Of a stretch of 64,000 nucleotides of DNA, positions 1-11,700 are shown one piece after another (the first letter of the stretch is position 1; each line of letters opens with the position of its first letter). The notes beneath the pieces are model-generated. The model had not been told where the DNA came from and ran no database searches. It saw only the letters and a program-made list of their open reading frames with translations. Source of the DNA: Psococerastis gibbosa (taxonomy: Eukaryota > Arthropoda > Insecta > Psocodea > Psocidae); the NCBI GenBank assembly GCA_963971405.1, contig OZ020491.1, positions 34,771,019 through 34,835,018 on the forward strand, written 5' to 3'. Both the position numbers and the translations under genes were made by a program.

Positions 1-30
1 ATATCTTTTTAAAACCTTTAAAAAAAATAA

Positions 31-57
31 AATAAGTAAATAGCTATTTTTCTTATT
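31..57. other. Dyad 1 of the monomer (imperfect 27-bp palindrome)
   Basis: The core AAATAGCTATTT (38-49) is a perfect 12-bp palindrome. It is flanked by AATAAG (31-36) and CTTATT (52-57), which are reverse complements, so the whole element can pair over 12 base pairs with a one-base asymmetry. It recurs in most monomers. Copies reading TATATAGCTA keep only the inner core, and copies with a pure T run before ATTCTT lose the C of the right outer arm. Protein binding or cruciform formation is possible but only inferred. Confidence 0.8.
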
Positions 58-109
58 CTTGTCGAATGAATTTATTTTAGCTACATTTACACCGATGAAC
101 ACGCACAAA

Positions 110-142
110 CAATTGCTCAATGTTAAGTACAATACATTGAGC
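110..142. other. Dyad 2 of the monomer (CAATTG core plus 9-bp inverted repeat)
   Basis: GCTCAATGT at 115-123 and ACATTGAGC at 134-142 are perfect reverse complements around a 10-base loop whose centre is GTAC. In the majority subtype the left arm also forms the right half of a second perfect palindrome, GAGCAATTGCTC (for example 607-618). The two structures share the GCTC segment and would compete. Subtypes with CAATGAGCC or CAGTGAGCC keep a weaker version of the stem. Confidence 0.82.
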
Positions 143-606
143 CAAAATAAGCAAAATTAAGACACCTATATCTTTTTAAAACCTTTAAAAAAAATAAAAT
201 AAGTAAATAGCTATTTTTCTTATTCTTGTCGAATGAATTTTTTTTAGCTACATTTACACCGATGAACACGCAGGAACAATTGCTCAATGTTAAGTACAAT
301 ACATTGAGCCAAAATAAGCAAAATTAAGACACCTATATCTTTCTAAAACCTTTAAAAAAAATAAAATAAGTAAATAGCTATTTTTATTATTCTTGTCGAA
401 TGAATTTTTTGTAGCTACATTTACACCGATGAACAAGCAAGAGCAATTGCTCAATGTTAATTTCAATACAGTGAGCCAAAATAAGCAAAATTAAGACACC
501 TTTATCATATCAAGACCTTTAAAAAAATAAAATAAGTAAATAGCTATTTTTTTTATTCTTGTCGAATGAATTTTTTTTAGCAACATTTAAACCGATGAAC
601 ACGCAG

Positions 607-618
607 GAGCAATTGCTC
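607..618. other. Perfect 12-bp palindrome GAGCAATTGCTC (example)
   Basis: This sequence equals its own reverse complement and is the common form across the array. Variant forms are ACAAACAATTGCTC, GGAACAATTGCTC, CGAGCAATTGCTTAATG and GAGCAAATGCTC; only the GTGGCC and GTGGTC monomers replace the centre completely. Most copies therefore carry one CAATTG (MfeI) site per monomer. Confidence 0.85.
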
Positions 619-1000
619 AATGTTAATTACAATACAGTGAGCCAAAATAAGCCAATTTAAGACACCCGTGTCATATCAAGACCTTTAAAAAAAATAAAAT
701 AAGTATATAGCTATTTTTCTTATTCTTGTCGAATGAATTTTTTTTAGCTACATTTACACCGATGAACACGCAGGAACAATTGCTCAATGTTAAGTACAAT
801 ACATTGAGCCAAAATAAGCAAAATTAAGACACCTATATCTTTCTAAAACCTTTAAAAAAAATAAAATAAGTAAATAGCTATTTTTATTATTCTTGTCGAA
901 TGAATTTTTTGTAGCTACATTTACACCGATGAACACGCAAGAGCAATTGCTCAATGTTAATTTCAATGCAGTGAGCCAAAATAAGCAAAATTAAGACACC

Positions 1001-1760
1001 CTTGTCATATCAAGACCTTTAAAAAAAATAAAATAAGTAAAAAGCTATTTTTTTTATTCTTGTCGAATGAATTTTTTTTGGCAACATTTAAACCGATGAA
1101 CACGCAGGAGCAATTGCTCAATGTCAAGTACAATACAATGAGCCTAAATAAGCAAAATTAAGACACCTATATCTTTTTAAGACCTTTAAAAAAAATAAAA
1201 TAAGTAAATAGCTATTTTTCTAATTCTTGTCGAATGAATTTTTTTTAGCTACATTTACACCGATGAACACGCACGAGCAATTGGTTAATGTTAAGTACAA
1301 TACAATGAGCCAAAATAAGCAAAATTAAGACACCCTTATCATATCACGACCTTTAAAAAAATAAAATAAGTAAATAGCTATTTTTTTTATTCTTGTCGAA
1401 TGAATTTTTTTTAGCAACATTTAAACCGATGAACACGCAGGAGCAATTGCTCAATGTCAAGTGCAATACATTGAGCTAAAAAAAGCAAAATTAAGACACC
1501 TATATCTTTTTAAAACCTTTAAAAAAATAAAATAAGTAAATAGCTATTTTTCTTATTCTTGTCGTATGAATTTTTTTTAGCTACATTTACACCGATGAAC
1601 ACGCAGGAGCAATTGCTCAATGTTAATTTTAATACAATGAGCCAAAATAAGCCAAATTAAGACACCCGTGTCATATCAAGACCTTTAAAAAAAATAAAAT
1701 AAGTATATAGCTATTTTTCGTATTCTTGTCGAATGAATTTTTTTTAGCTACATTTACACC
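1001..1760 (+). repeat. Mixed satellite monomers between blocks
   Basis: About 4.5 monomers of alternating GCTAC and GCAAC subtypes with no clear multi-monomer partner nearby. The GGCAAC form at about 1,080 is isolated here, 38 kb away from the next one. One monomer carries GCACGAGCAATTGGTTAATG at about 1,270, a form that returns at about 25,718, 32,098 and 34,870. Nothing else is seen. Confidence 0.7.
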
Positions 1761-3426
1761 GATGAACACGCAGGAGCAATTGCTCAATGTTGAATACAAT
1801 ACAGTGAGCCAAAGTAAGCAAAATTAAGACACCCTTAGCATATCAAGACCTTTTGAAAAATAAAATAAGTAAATAGCTATTTTTCTTATTCTTGTCGAAT
1901 GAATTTTTTTTAGCTACATTTACACCGATGAACACGCACAAACAATTGCTCAATGTTAAGTACAATACATTGAGCCAAAATAAGCAAAATTAAGACACCT
2001 ATATCTTTGTAAAACCTTTAAAAAATATAAAATAAGTAAATAGCTATTTTTCTTATTCTTGTCGAATGAATTTTTTTTAGCTACATTTACACCGATGAAC
2101 ACGCAGGAGCAATTGCTCAATGTTAAGTACAATACAGTGAGCCAAAATAAGCAAAATTAAGACACCCTTATCATATCAAGACCTTTAAAAAAAATAAAAT
2201 AAGTAAATAGCTATTTTTTTTATTCTTGTCGAATGAATTTTTTTTAGCAACATTTAAACCGATGAACACGCAGGAGCAATCGCTCAATGTCAAGTACAAT
2301 ACATTGAGCCAAAATAAGCAAAATTTAGACACCTATATCTTTTCAAAACCTTTAAAAAAATAAAATAAGTAAATAGCTATTTTTCTAATTCTTGTCGTAT
2401 GAATTTTTTTTAGCTACATTTACACCGATGAACACGCAGGAGCAATTGCTCAATGTTAAGTACAATACATTGAGCCAAAATAAGCAAAATTAAGACACCT
2501 ATATCTTTCTAAAACCTTTAAAAAAAATAAAATAAGTAAATAGCTATTTTTCTTATTCTTGTCGAATGAATTTTTTTTAGCTACATTTACACCGATGAAC
2601 ACGCAGGAACAATTGCTCAATGTTAAATGCAATACGTTGAGCCAAAATAAGCAAAATTAAGACACCTATATCTTTCTTAAACCTTTAAAAAAAATAAAAT
2701 AAGTAAATAGCTATTTTTCTTATTCTTGTCGAATGAATTTTTTGTAGCTACATTTACACCGATGAACACGCAAGAGCAATTGCTCAATGTTAATTTCAAT
2801 ACAATGAGCCAAAATAAGCAAAATTAAGACACCCTTATCATATCAAGACCTTTAAAAAAATAAAATAAGTAAATAGCTATTTTTTTTATTCTTGTCGAAT
2901 GAATTTTTTTTAGCAACATTTAAACCGATGAACACGCAGGAGCAATTGCTCAATGTTAATTACAATACTATGAGCCAAAATAAGCCAATTTAAGACACCC
3001 GTGTCATATCAGGACTTTTAAAAAAAATAAAATAAGTATATAGCTATTTTTCGTATTCTTGTCGAATGAATTTTTTGTAGCTACATTTACACCGATGAAC
3101 ACGCAGGAGCAAGTGGCCGATGTTAAGTACAATACAATGAGCCTAAATAAGCAAAATTAAGACACCTATATCTTTTTTGGACCTTCAAAAAAAATAAAAT
3201 AAGTAAATAGCTATTTTTCTTATTCTTGTCGAATGAATTTTTTTTAGCTACATTTACACCGATGAACACGCAGGAGCAATTGCTCAATGTCAAGTGCAAT
3301 ACATTGAGCCAAAAAAAGCAAAATTAAGACACCTATATCTTTTTAAAACCTTTAAAAAAATAAAATAAGTATATAGGTATTTTTCTAATTCTTGTCGAAT
3401 GATTTTTTTTTAGCTACATTTACACA
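1761..3426 (+). repeat. 10-monomer HOR, copy 1 (1,666 bp)
   Basis: The unit is repeated immediately downstream. The match starts after the C/A difference at 1,760 versus 3,426. Private variants confirm the pairing: CCTTAGCAT (1,835 and 3,501), CTTTGTAAAACC, AAAAAATATAAAATAAG and GAGCAATCGCTC are found in both copies. 1,666 bp is ten monomers. The segment at about 3,077-3,243, containing a GTGGCC monomer, is present here and missing from copy 2. Confidence 0.85.
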
Positions 3427-4926
3427 GATGAACACGCAGGAGCAATTGCTCAATGTTGAATACAATACAGTGAGCCAAAGTAAGCAAAATTAAGACACCC
3501 TTAGCATATCAAGACCTTTTGAAAAATAAAATAAGTAAATAGCTATTTTTCTTATTCTTGTCGAATGAATTTTTTTTAGCTACATTTACACCGATGAACA
3601 CGCACAAACAATTGCTCAATGTTAAGTACAATACATTGAGCCAAAATAAGCAAAATTAAGACACCTATATCTTTGTAAAACCTTTAAAAAATATAAAATA
3701 AGTAAATAGCTATTTTTCTTATTCTTGTCGAATGAATTTTTTTTAGCTACATTTACACCGATGAACACGCAGGAGCAATTGCTCAATGTTAAGTACAATA
3801 CAGTGAGCCAAAATAAGCAAAATTAAGACACCCTTATCATATCAAGACCTTTAAAAAAAATAAAATAAGTAAATAGCTATTTTTTTTATTCTTGTCGAAT
3901 GAATTTTTTTTAGCAACATTTAAACCGATGAACACGCAGGAGCAATCGCTCAATGTCAAGTACAATACATTGAGCCAAAATAAGCAAAATTTAGACACCT
4001 ATATCTTTTCAAAACCTTTAAAAAAATAAAATAAGTAAATAGCTATTTTTCTAATTCTTGTCGTATGAATTTTTTTTAGCTACATTTACACCGATGAACA
4101 CGCAGGAGCAATTGCTCAATGTTAAGTACAATACATTGAGCCAAAATAAGCAAAATTAAGACACCTATATCTTTCTAAAACCTTTAAAAAAAATAAAATA
4201 AGTAAATAGCTATTTTTCTTATTCTTGTCGAATGAATTTTTTTTAGCTACATTTACACCGATGAACACGCAGGAACAATTGCTCAATGTTAAATGCAATA
4301 CGTTGAGCCAAAATAAGCAAAATTAAGACACCTATATCTTTCTTAAACCTTTAAAAAAAATAAAATAAGTAAATAGCTATTTTTCTTATTCTTGTCGAAT
4401 GAATTTTTTGTAGCTACATTTACACCGATGAACACGCAAGAGCAATTGCTCAATGTTAATTTCAATACAATGAGCCAAAATAAGCAAAATTAAGACACCC
4501 TTATCATATCAAGACCTTTAAAAAAATAAAATAAGTAAATAGCTATTTTTTTTATTCTTGTCGAATGAATTTTTTTTAGCAACATTTAAACCGATGAACA
4601 CGCAGGAGCAATTGCTCAATGTTAATTACAATACTATGAGCCAAAATAAGCCAATTTAAGACACCCGTGTCATATCAGGACTTTTAAAAAAAATAAAATA
4701 AGTATATAGCTATTTTTCGTATTCTTGTCGAATGAATTTTTTTTAGCTACATTTACACCGATGAACACGCAGGAGCAATTGCTCAATGTCAAGTGCAATA
4801 CATTGAGCCAAAAAAAGCAAAATTAAGACACCCATATCTTTTTAAAACCTTTAAAAAAATAAAATAAGTATATAGGTATTTTTCTAATTCTTGTCGAATG
4901 ATTTTTTTTTAGCTACATTTACACAG
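3427..4926 (+). repeat. 10-monomer HOR, copy 2, one monomer short (1,500 bp)
   Basis: It matches copy 1 at an offset of 1,666 up to about 4,742, then switches to an offset of about 1,500, so exactly one monomer (the GTGGCC one) has been lost. The copies look identical over most of their length. After 4,926 it turns into a different subtype (GCACAATGTTAATTAC). Confidence 0.83.
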
Positions 4927-5620
4927 ATGAACACGCAGGAGCAATTGCACAATGTTAATTACAATACAGTGAGCCGTAATAAGCCAAATTAAGACACCCG
5001 TGTCATATCAAGACCTTTAAAAAAAATAAAATAAGTAAATAGCTATTTTTTTTATTCTTTCCAAATTAAGACACCCGTGTCATATCAAGACCTTTAAAAA
5101 AAATAAAAGAAGTATATACCTATTTTTCTTATTCTTGTCGAATGAATTTTTTTTAGCTACATTTACACCGATGAACACGCAGGAGAAATTGCTCAATGTT
5201 AATTTTAATACAATGAGCCAAAATAAGCCAAATTAAGACACCCGTGTCATATTAAGACCTTTAAAAAAAATAAAATAAGTATATAGCTATTTTTCGTATT
5301 CTTGTCGAATGAATTTTTTTTAGCTACATTTACACCGATGAACACGCAGGAGCAATTGCTCAATGTTAAATACAATACAGTGAGCCAAAGTAAGCAAAAT
5401 TAAGACACCCTTATCATATCAAGACCTTTTGAAAAATAAAATAAGTAAATAGCTATTTTTCTTATTCTTGTCGAATGAATTTTTTTTAGCTACATTTACA
5501 CCGATGAACACGCACAAACAATTGCTCAATGTTAAGTACAATACATTGAGCCAAAATAAGCAAAATTAAGACACCTATATCTTTTTAAAACCTTTAAAAA
5601 AAATGAAATAAGTAAATAGC
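4927..5620 (+). repeat. Irregular satellite stretch with a truncated monomer
   Basis: Four monomers, one of them broken (see 5,041-5,110). The later monomers resemble those at about 1,600-1,980, with GTTAAATAC in place of GTTGAATAC. No gene or foreign sequence. Confidence 0.75.
5041..5110 (+). repeat. Deletion junction: monomer lacking ~100 bp
   Basis: At about 5,059 the text runs from TTTATTCTT directly into TCCAAATTAAG, skipping the segment from GTCGAATG through AAAATAAG that sits between these points in normal monomers. About 100 bp is absent, and the monomer phase is reset downstream. I see no second copy of this junction in the window, unlike the 110-bp truncated monomers. Confidence 0.85.
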
Positions 5621-5954
5621 TATTTTACTTATTCTTGTCGAATGAATTTTTTTTAGCTACATTTACACCGATGAACACGCAGGAGCAATTGCTCAATGTT
5701 TAGTACAATACAATGAGCCAAAATAAGCAAAATTAAGACACCCTTATCATATCAAGACCTCTAAAAAAAATAAAATAAGTAAATAGCTATTTTTTTTATT
5801 CTTGTCGAATGAATTTTTTTTAGCAACATTTAAACCGATGAACACGCAGGAGCAAATGCTCAATGTCAAGTACAATACAATGAGCCAAAATAAGCCAAAT
5901 TAAGACACCCGTGTCATATCAAGACCTTTAAAAAAAATAAAATAAGTATATAGC
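5621..5954 (+). repeat. Dimer duplication, copy 1 (334 bp)
   Basis: A two-monomer unit starting at the rare TATTTTACTT (5,621) and containing GTTTAGTAC and GAGCAAATGCTC variants. The next 334 bp repeat it. Confidence 0.78.
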
Positions 5955-6288
5955 TATTTTACTTATTCTTGTCGAATGAATTTTTTTTAGCTACATTTAC
6001 ACCGATGAACACGCAGGAGCAATTGCTCAATGTTTAGTACAATACAATGAGCCAAAATAAGCAAAATTAAGACACCCTTATCATATCAAGACCTTTAAAA
6101 AAAATAAAATAAGTAAATAGCTATTTTTTTTATTCTTGTCGAATGAATTTTTTTTAGCAACATTTAAACCGATGAACACGCAGGAGCAAATGCTCAATGT
6201 TAAGTACAATACAATGAGCCAAAATAAGCCAATTTAAGACACCCTTGTCATATCAAGACCTTTAAAAAAAAAAAATAAGTATATAGCT
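5955..6288 (+). repeat. Dimer duplication, copy 2 (334 bp)
   Basis: It repeats 5,621-5,954, with TATTTTACTT at 5,955. The copies diverge toward the right end (GTCAAG versus GTTAAG, CCCGTG versus CCCTTG). Confidence 0.75.
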
Positions 6289-6852
6289 ATTTTTCGTATT
6301 CTTGTCGAATGAATTTTTTGTAGCTACATTTACACCGATGAACACGCAGGAGCAAGTGGCCAATGTTAAGTACAATACAGTGAGCCTAAATAAGCAACAT
6401 TAAGACACCTATATCTTTTTAAGACCTTTAAAAAAAATAAAATAAGTAAATAGCTATTTTTCTTATTCTTGTCGAATGAATTTTTTTTAGCTACATTTAC
6501 ACCGATGAACACGCAGGAGCAATTGCTCAATGTTAAGTACAATACAATGAGCCAAAATAAGCAAAATTAAGACACCCTTATCATATCAAGACCTTTAAAA
6601 AAATAAAATAAGTAAATAGCTATTTTTTTTATTCTTGTCGAATGAAATTTTTTTAGCAACATTTAAACCGATGAACACGCAGGAGCAATTGCTCAATATT
6701 AACTACAATACAATGAGCCAAAATAAGCCAATTTAAACCGATTCTTATCCAATGAATTTTTTTAGCAACATTTAAACAGATGAACACGCAGGAGCAATTG
6801 CTTAATGTCAAGTACAATACATTGAGCCAAAATAAGCAAAATTAAGACACCT
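6289..6852 (+). repeat. Satellite stretch homologous to ~19.8-20.4 kb
   Basis: It contains a GTGGCC monomer (6,356), the GCAACATTAAG variant, a GAATGAAATTTT variant (about 6,643) and the truncated monomer at 6,707-6,815. The GAATGAAATTTT plus truncated-monomer pair recurs at about 20,188, 23,463 and 29,843, at offsets beginning with 13,546 bp. Confidence 0.75.
6707..6815 (+). repeat. Truncated monomer (~109 bp), TTATCC class
   Basis: AGCCAATTTAA is joined to ACCGATTCTTATCCAATG, removing the GACACC-to-TATTCTT part of a normal monomer, about 57 bp in all. The T run is 7 long. Confidence 0.85.
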
Positions 6853-7850
6853 ATATCTTTTTAAAACCTTTAAAAAAAATAAAATAAGTAAATAGCTATT
6901 TTTCTTATTCTTGTCGAATGAATTTATTTTAGCTACATTTACACCGATGAACACGCACAAACAATTGCTCAATGTTAAGTACAATACATTGAGCCAAAAT
7001 AAGCAAAATTAAGACACCTATATCTTTTTAAAACCTTTAAAAAAAATAAAATAAGTAAATAGCTATATTTCTTATTCTTGTCGAATGAATTTTTTTTAGC
7101 TATATTTACACCGATGAACACGCAGGAACAATTGCTCAATGTTAAGTACAATACATTGAGCCAAAATAAGCAAAATTAAGACACCTATATCTTTCTAAAA
7201 CCTTTAAAAAAAATAAAATAAGTAAATAGCTATTTTTATTATTCTTGTCGAATGAATTTTTTGTAGCTACATTTACACCGATGAACACGCAAGAGCAATT
7301 GCTCAATGTTAATTTCAATACAGTGAGCCAAAATAAGCAAAATTAAGACACCTTTATCATATCAAGACCTTTAAAAAAATAAAATAAGTAAATAGCTATT
7401 TTTTTTATTCTTGTCGAATGAATTTTTTTTAGCAACATTTAAACCGATGAACACGCAGGAGCAATTGCTCAATGTTAATTACAGTACAGTGAGCCAAAAT
7501 AAGCCAATTTAAGACACCCGTGTCATATCAAGACCTTTAAAAAAAATAAAATAAGTATATAGCTATTTTTCTTATTCTTGTCGAATGAATTTTTTTTAGC
7601 TACATTTACACCGATGAACACGCAGGAACAATTGCTCAATGTTAAGTACAATACATTGAGCCAAAATAAGCAAAATTAAGACACCTATATCTTTCTAAAA
7701 CCTTTAAAAAAAATAAAATAAGTAAATAGCTATTTTTATTATTCTTGTCGAATGAATTTTTTGTAGCTACATTTACACCGATGAACACGCAAGAGCAATT
7801 GCTCAATGTTAATTTCAATGGCGTGAGCCAAAATAAGCAAAATTAAGACA
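6853..7850 (+). repeat. Block repeated from 1-1,000 (offset 6,852 bp), copy 2
   Basis: The second copy of the opening block, with the same interrupted T run at 6,921. Single-base differences include TATATTTCTT at about 7,063 and CTATATTTAC at about 7,099. Monomers of the same kinds also appear at about 20,400-21,100 and 23,700-24,400. Confidence 0.8.
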
Positions 7851-8108
7851 CCCTTATCATATCAAGACCTTTAAAAAAATAAAATAAGTAAATAGCTATT
7901 TTTTTTATTCTTGTCGAATGAATTTTTTTTAGCAACATTTAAACCGATGAACACGCAGGAGCAATTGCTCAATGTTAATTACAACACAATGAGACAAAAT
8001 AAGCCAATTTAAGACACCCGTGTCATATCAAGACCTTTAAAAAAAATAAAATAAGTATATAGCTATTTTTCGTATTCATGTCGAATGAATTTTTTGCAGC
8101 TACATTAA
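7851..8108 (+). repeat. Diverged monomers preceding the 5,718-bp HOR
   Basis: About 1.5 monomers with several private changes (ACAACACAATGAGAC, TTCATGTCG, TTTTTTGCAGC, CATTAACACC) relative to their counterparts ahead of the second 5,718-bp copy. The scatter of changes makes this more diverged than the HOR body that follows. Confidence 0.7.
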
Positions 8109-8981
8109 CACCGATGAACACGCAGGAGCAAGTGGCCGATGTTAAGTACAATACAGTGAGCCTAAATAAGCAAAATTAAGACACCTATATCTTTTTTAGA
8201 CCTTTAAAAAAAATAAAATAAGTAAATAGCTATTTTTCTTATTCTTGTCGAATGAATTTTTTTTAGCTACATTTACACCGATGAACACGCAGGAGCAATT
8301 GCTCAATGTCAAGTGCAATACATTGAGCCAAAAAAAGCAAAATTAAGACACCTATATCTTTTTAAAACCTTTAAAAAAATAAAATAAGTAAATAGCTATT
8401 TTTCTAATTCTTGTCGAATGATTTTTTTTAGCTACATTTACACAGATGCACACGCAGGAGCAATTGCACAATGTTAATTACAATACAGTGAGCCATAATA
8501 AGCCAAATTAAGACACCCGTGTCATATCAAGACCTTTAAAAAAAATAAAATAAGTAAATAGCTATTTTTTTTATTCTTGTCGAATGAATTTTTTTTAGCA
8601 ACATTTAAACCGATGGACACGCAGGAGCAATTGCTCAATGTCAAGTACAATACAATGAGCCTAAATAAGCAAATTTAAGACACCTATATCTTTTTAAGAC
8701 CTTTAAAAAAAATAAAATAAGTAAACAGCTATTTTTCTAATTCTTGTCGAATGAATTTTTTTTAGCTACATTTACACCGATGAACACGCACGAGCAATTG
8801 CTTAATGTTAAGTACAATACAATGAGCCAAAATAAGCAAAATTAAGACACCCTTATCATATCAAGACCTTTAAAAAAATAAAATAAGTAAATAGCTATTT
8901 TTTTTATTCTTGTCGAATGAATTTTTTTTAGCAACATTTAAACCGATGAACACGCAGGAGCAATTGCTCAATATTAACTAC

Positions 8982-9091
8982 AATACAATGAGCCAAAATA
9001 AGCCAATTTAAACCGATTCTTGTCCAATGAATTTTTTTTAGCAACATTTAAACCGATGAACACGCAGGAGCAATTGCTTAATGTCAAGTAC
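8982..9091 (+). repeat. Truncated monomer (110 bp), TTGTCC class
   Basis: The same junction with TTCTTGTCCAATG and an 8-T run. First of four in the paired 5,718-bp HORs. Confidence 0.87.
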
Positions 9092-11590
9092 AATACATTG
9101 AGCCAAAATAAGCAAAATTAAGACACCTATATCTTTTTAAAACCTTTAAAAAAATAAAATAAGTAAATAGCTATTTTTCTTATTCTTGTCGAATGAATTT
9201 TTTTCAGCTACATTTACACCGATGAACACGCAGGAGCAATTGCTCAATGTTAATTTCAATACAATAAGCCAAAAAAAGCCAAATTAAGACACCCGTGTCA
9301 TATCAAGACCTTTAAAAAAAATAAAATAAGTATATAGCTATTTTTCTTATTCTTGTCGAATGAATTTTTTTTAGCTACATTTACACCGATGAACACGCAG
9401 GAGAAATTGCTCAATGTTAATTTTAATACAATGAGCCAAAATAAGCCAAATTGAGACACCCGTGTCATATCAAGACCTTTAAAAAAAATAAAATAAGTAT
9501 ATAGCTATTTTTCGTATTCTTGTCGAATGAATTTTTTTTAGCTACATTTACACCGATGAACACGCAGGAGCAATTGCTCAATGTTAAATTCAATACAGTG
9601 AGCCAAAGTAAGCAAAATTAAGACACCCTTATCATATCAAGACCTTTTGAAAAATAAAATAAGTAAATAGCTATTTTTCTTATTCTTGTCGAATGAATTT
9701 TTTTTAGCTACATTTACACCGATGAACACGCAGGAGCAATTGTTCAATGTTAAGTACAATACAGTGAGCCAAAATAAGCAAAATTAAGACACCTATATCT
9801 TTTTAAGACCTTTAAAAAAAATAAAATAAGTATATAGCTATTTTTCTTATTCTTGTCGAATGAATTTTTTTTAGCTACATTTACACCGATGAACACGCAG
9901 GAGAAATTGCTCAATGTTAATTTTAATACAATGAGCCAAAATAAGCCAAATTAAGACACCCGTGTCATATTAAGACCTTTAAAAAAAATAAAATAAGTAT
10001 ATAGCTATTTTTCGTATTCTTGTCGAATGAATTTTTTTTAGCTACATTTACACCGATGAACACGCAGGAGCAATTGCTCAATGTTAAGTACAATACATTG
10101 AGCCAAAATAAGCAAAATTAAGACACCTATATCTTTTTAAAACCTTTAAAAAAAATAAAATAAGTAAATAGCTATTTTTCTTATTCTTGTCGAATGAATT
10201 TTTTTTAGCTACATTTACACCGATGAACACGCAGGAGCAATTGCTCAATGTTTAGTACAATACAATGAGCCAAAATAAGCAAAATTAAGACACCCTTATC
10301 ATATCAAGACCTTTAAAAAAAATAAAATAAGTAAATAGCTATTTTTTTTATTCTTGTCGAATGAATTTTTTTTAGCAACATTTAAACCGATGAACACGCA
10401 GGAGCAAATGCTCAATGTCAAGTACAATACTATGAGCCAAAATAAGCAAAATTAAGACACCTATATCTTTTTAAAACCTTTAAAAAAATAAAATAAGTAA
10501 ATAGCTATTTTTCTAATTCTTGTCGTATGAATTTTTTTTAGCTACATCTACACCGATGAACACGCAGGAGCAATTGCTCAATGTTAAGTACAATACATTG
10601 AGCCAAAATAAGCAAAACTAAGACACCTATATCTTTCTAAAACCTTTAAAAAAAATAAAATAAGTAAATAGCTATTTTTCTTATTCTTGTCGAATGAATT
10701 TTTTTTAGCTACATTTAGACCGATGAACACGCAGGAGCAATTGCTCAATGTTAAGTACAATACAATGAGCCAAAATAAGCAAAATTAAGACACCCTTATC
10801 ATATCAAGACCTTTAAAAAAATAAAATAAATAAATAGCTATTTTTCTTATTCTTGTCGAATGAATTTTTGTTAGCTACATTTACACCGATGAACACGCAG
10901 GAGCAATTGCTCAATGTTAAGTACAATACAATGAGCCAAAATAAGCCAATTTAAGACACCCTTGTCATATCAAGACCTTTAAAAAAAAAAAATAAGTATA
11001 TAGCTATTTTTCGTATTCTTGTCGAATGAATTTTTTGTAGCTACATTTACACCGATGAACACGCAGGAGCAAGTGGCCAATGTTAAGTACAATACAGTGA
11101 GCCTAAATAAGCAACATTAAGACACCTATATCTTTTTAAGACCTTTAAAAAAAATAAAATAAGTAAATAGCTATTTTTCTTATTCTTGTCGAATGAATTT
11201 TTTGTAGCAACATTTAAACCGATGGACACGCAGGAGCAATTGCTCAATGTCAAGTACAATACAATGAGCCTAAATAAGCAAAATTAAGACACCTATATCT
11301 TTTTAAGACCTTTAAAAAAAATAAAATAAGTAAACAGCTATTTTTCTAATTCTTGTCGAATGAATTTTTTTTAGCTACATTTACACCGATGAACACGCAC
11401 GAGCAATTGCTTAATGTTAAGTACAATACAATGAGCCAAAATAAGCAAAATTAAGACACCCTTATCATATCAAGACCTTTAAAAAAATAAAATAAGTAAA
11501 TAGCTATTTTTTTTATTCTTGTCGAATGAATTTTTTTTAGCAACATTTAAACCGATGAACACGCAGGAGCAATTGCTCAATATTAACTAC

Positions 11591-11700
11591 AATACAATGA
11601 GCCAAAATAAGCCAATTTAAACCGATTCTTGTCCAATGAATTTTTTTTAGCAACATTTAAACCGATGAACACGCAGGAGCAATTGCTTAATGTCAAGTAC
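11591..11700 (+). repeat. Truncated monomer (110 bp), TTGTCC class
   Basis: Second-half counterpart of the 8,982 copy, 2,609 bp downstream. Confidence 0.87.

Larger units (their letters stand above)
1..167 (+). repeat. Reference monomer (first full repeat unit)
   Basis: Anatomy used for the rest of this annotation: an A run at 20-27; a palindromic core at 38-49 with outer arms at 31-36 and 52-57; CpG at 63-64, 93-94 and 102-103; a T run at 71-78 (interrupted by an A here, eight T in most copies); CAATTG at 110-115; an inverted repeat with arms 115-123 and 134-142; and an A-rich tail at 144-160 before the GACACC motif at 161-166. The A run, the T run at 47-51 and the T run at 71-78 are centred about 26 bp apart. 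Where the repeat starts is arbitrary. Subtypes differ mainly after GACACC (CTATATC, CTTATCAT, CGTGTCAT, CTTGTCAT), around the T run, in GCTAC versus GCAAC, and between CACGCA and AATGT. Confidence 0.95.
1..1000 (+). repeat. Block repeated at 6,853-7,850 (offset 6,852 bp), copy 1
   Basis: Six monomers matching 6,853-7,850. The diagnostic is an interrupted T run (AATTTATTTT) at 69, found elsewhere only at 6,921. A CCTTTATCAT variant at 499 recurs at 7,351 with the same offset. Similarity fades after about 1,000, where this copy continues with a GGCAAC monomer (about 1,080) that is otherwise typical of the right part of the array. Confidence 0.8.

Noticed and set aside
20..36. Yeast-type replication origin consensus in the A/T-rich segment
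   Set aside because: The minus-strand text resembles the 11-bp core only loosely and misses a required position; AT-rich satellites match such motifs by chance.
36..46. TATA-like promoter in the AGTATATAGC variant
   Set aside because: It is a single-base variant of AGTAAATAGC present in many monomers, with no other promoter context.
57..103. CENP-B box in the TCGAATG or GATGAACACG segment, either strand
   Set aside because: The minus-strand ATTCGACAAGAATAAG has TTCG but lacks the required A and CGGG positions; the CGATG segment also fails.
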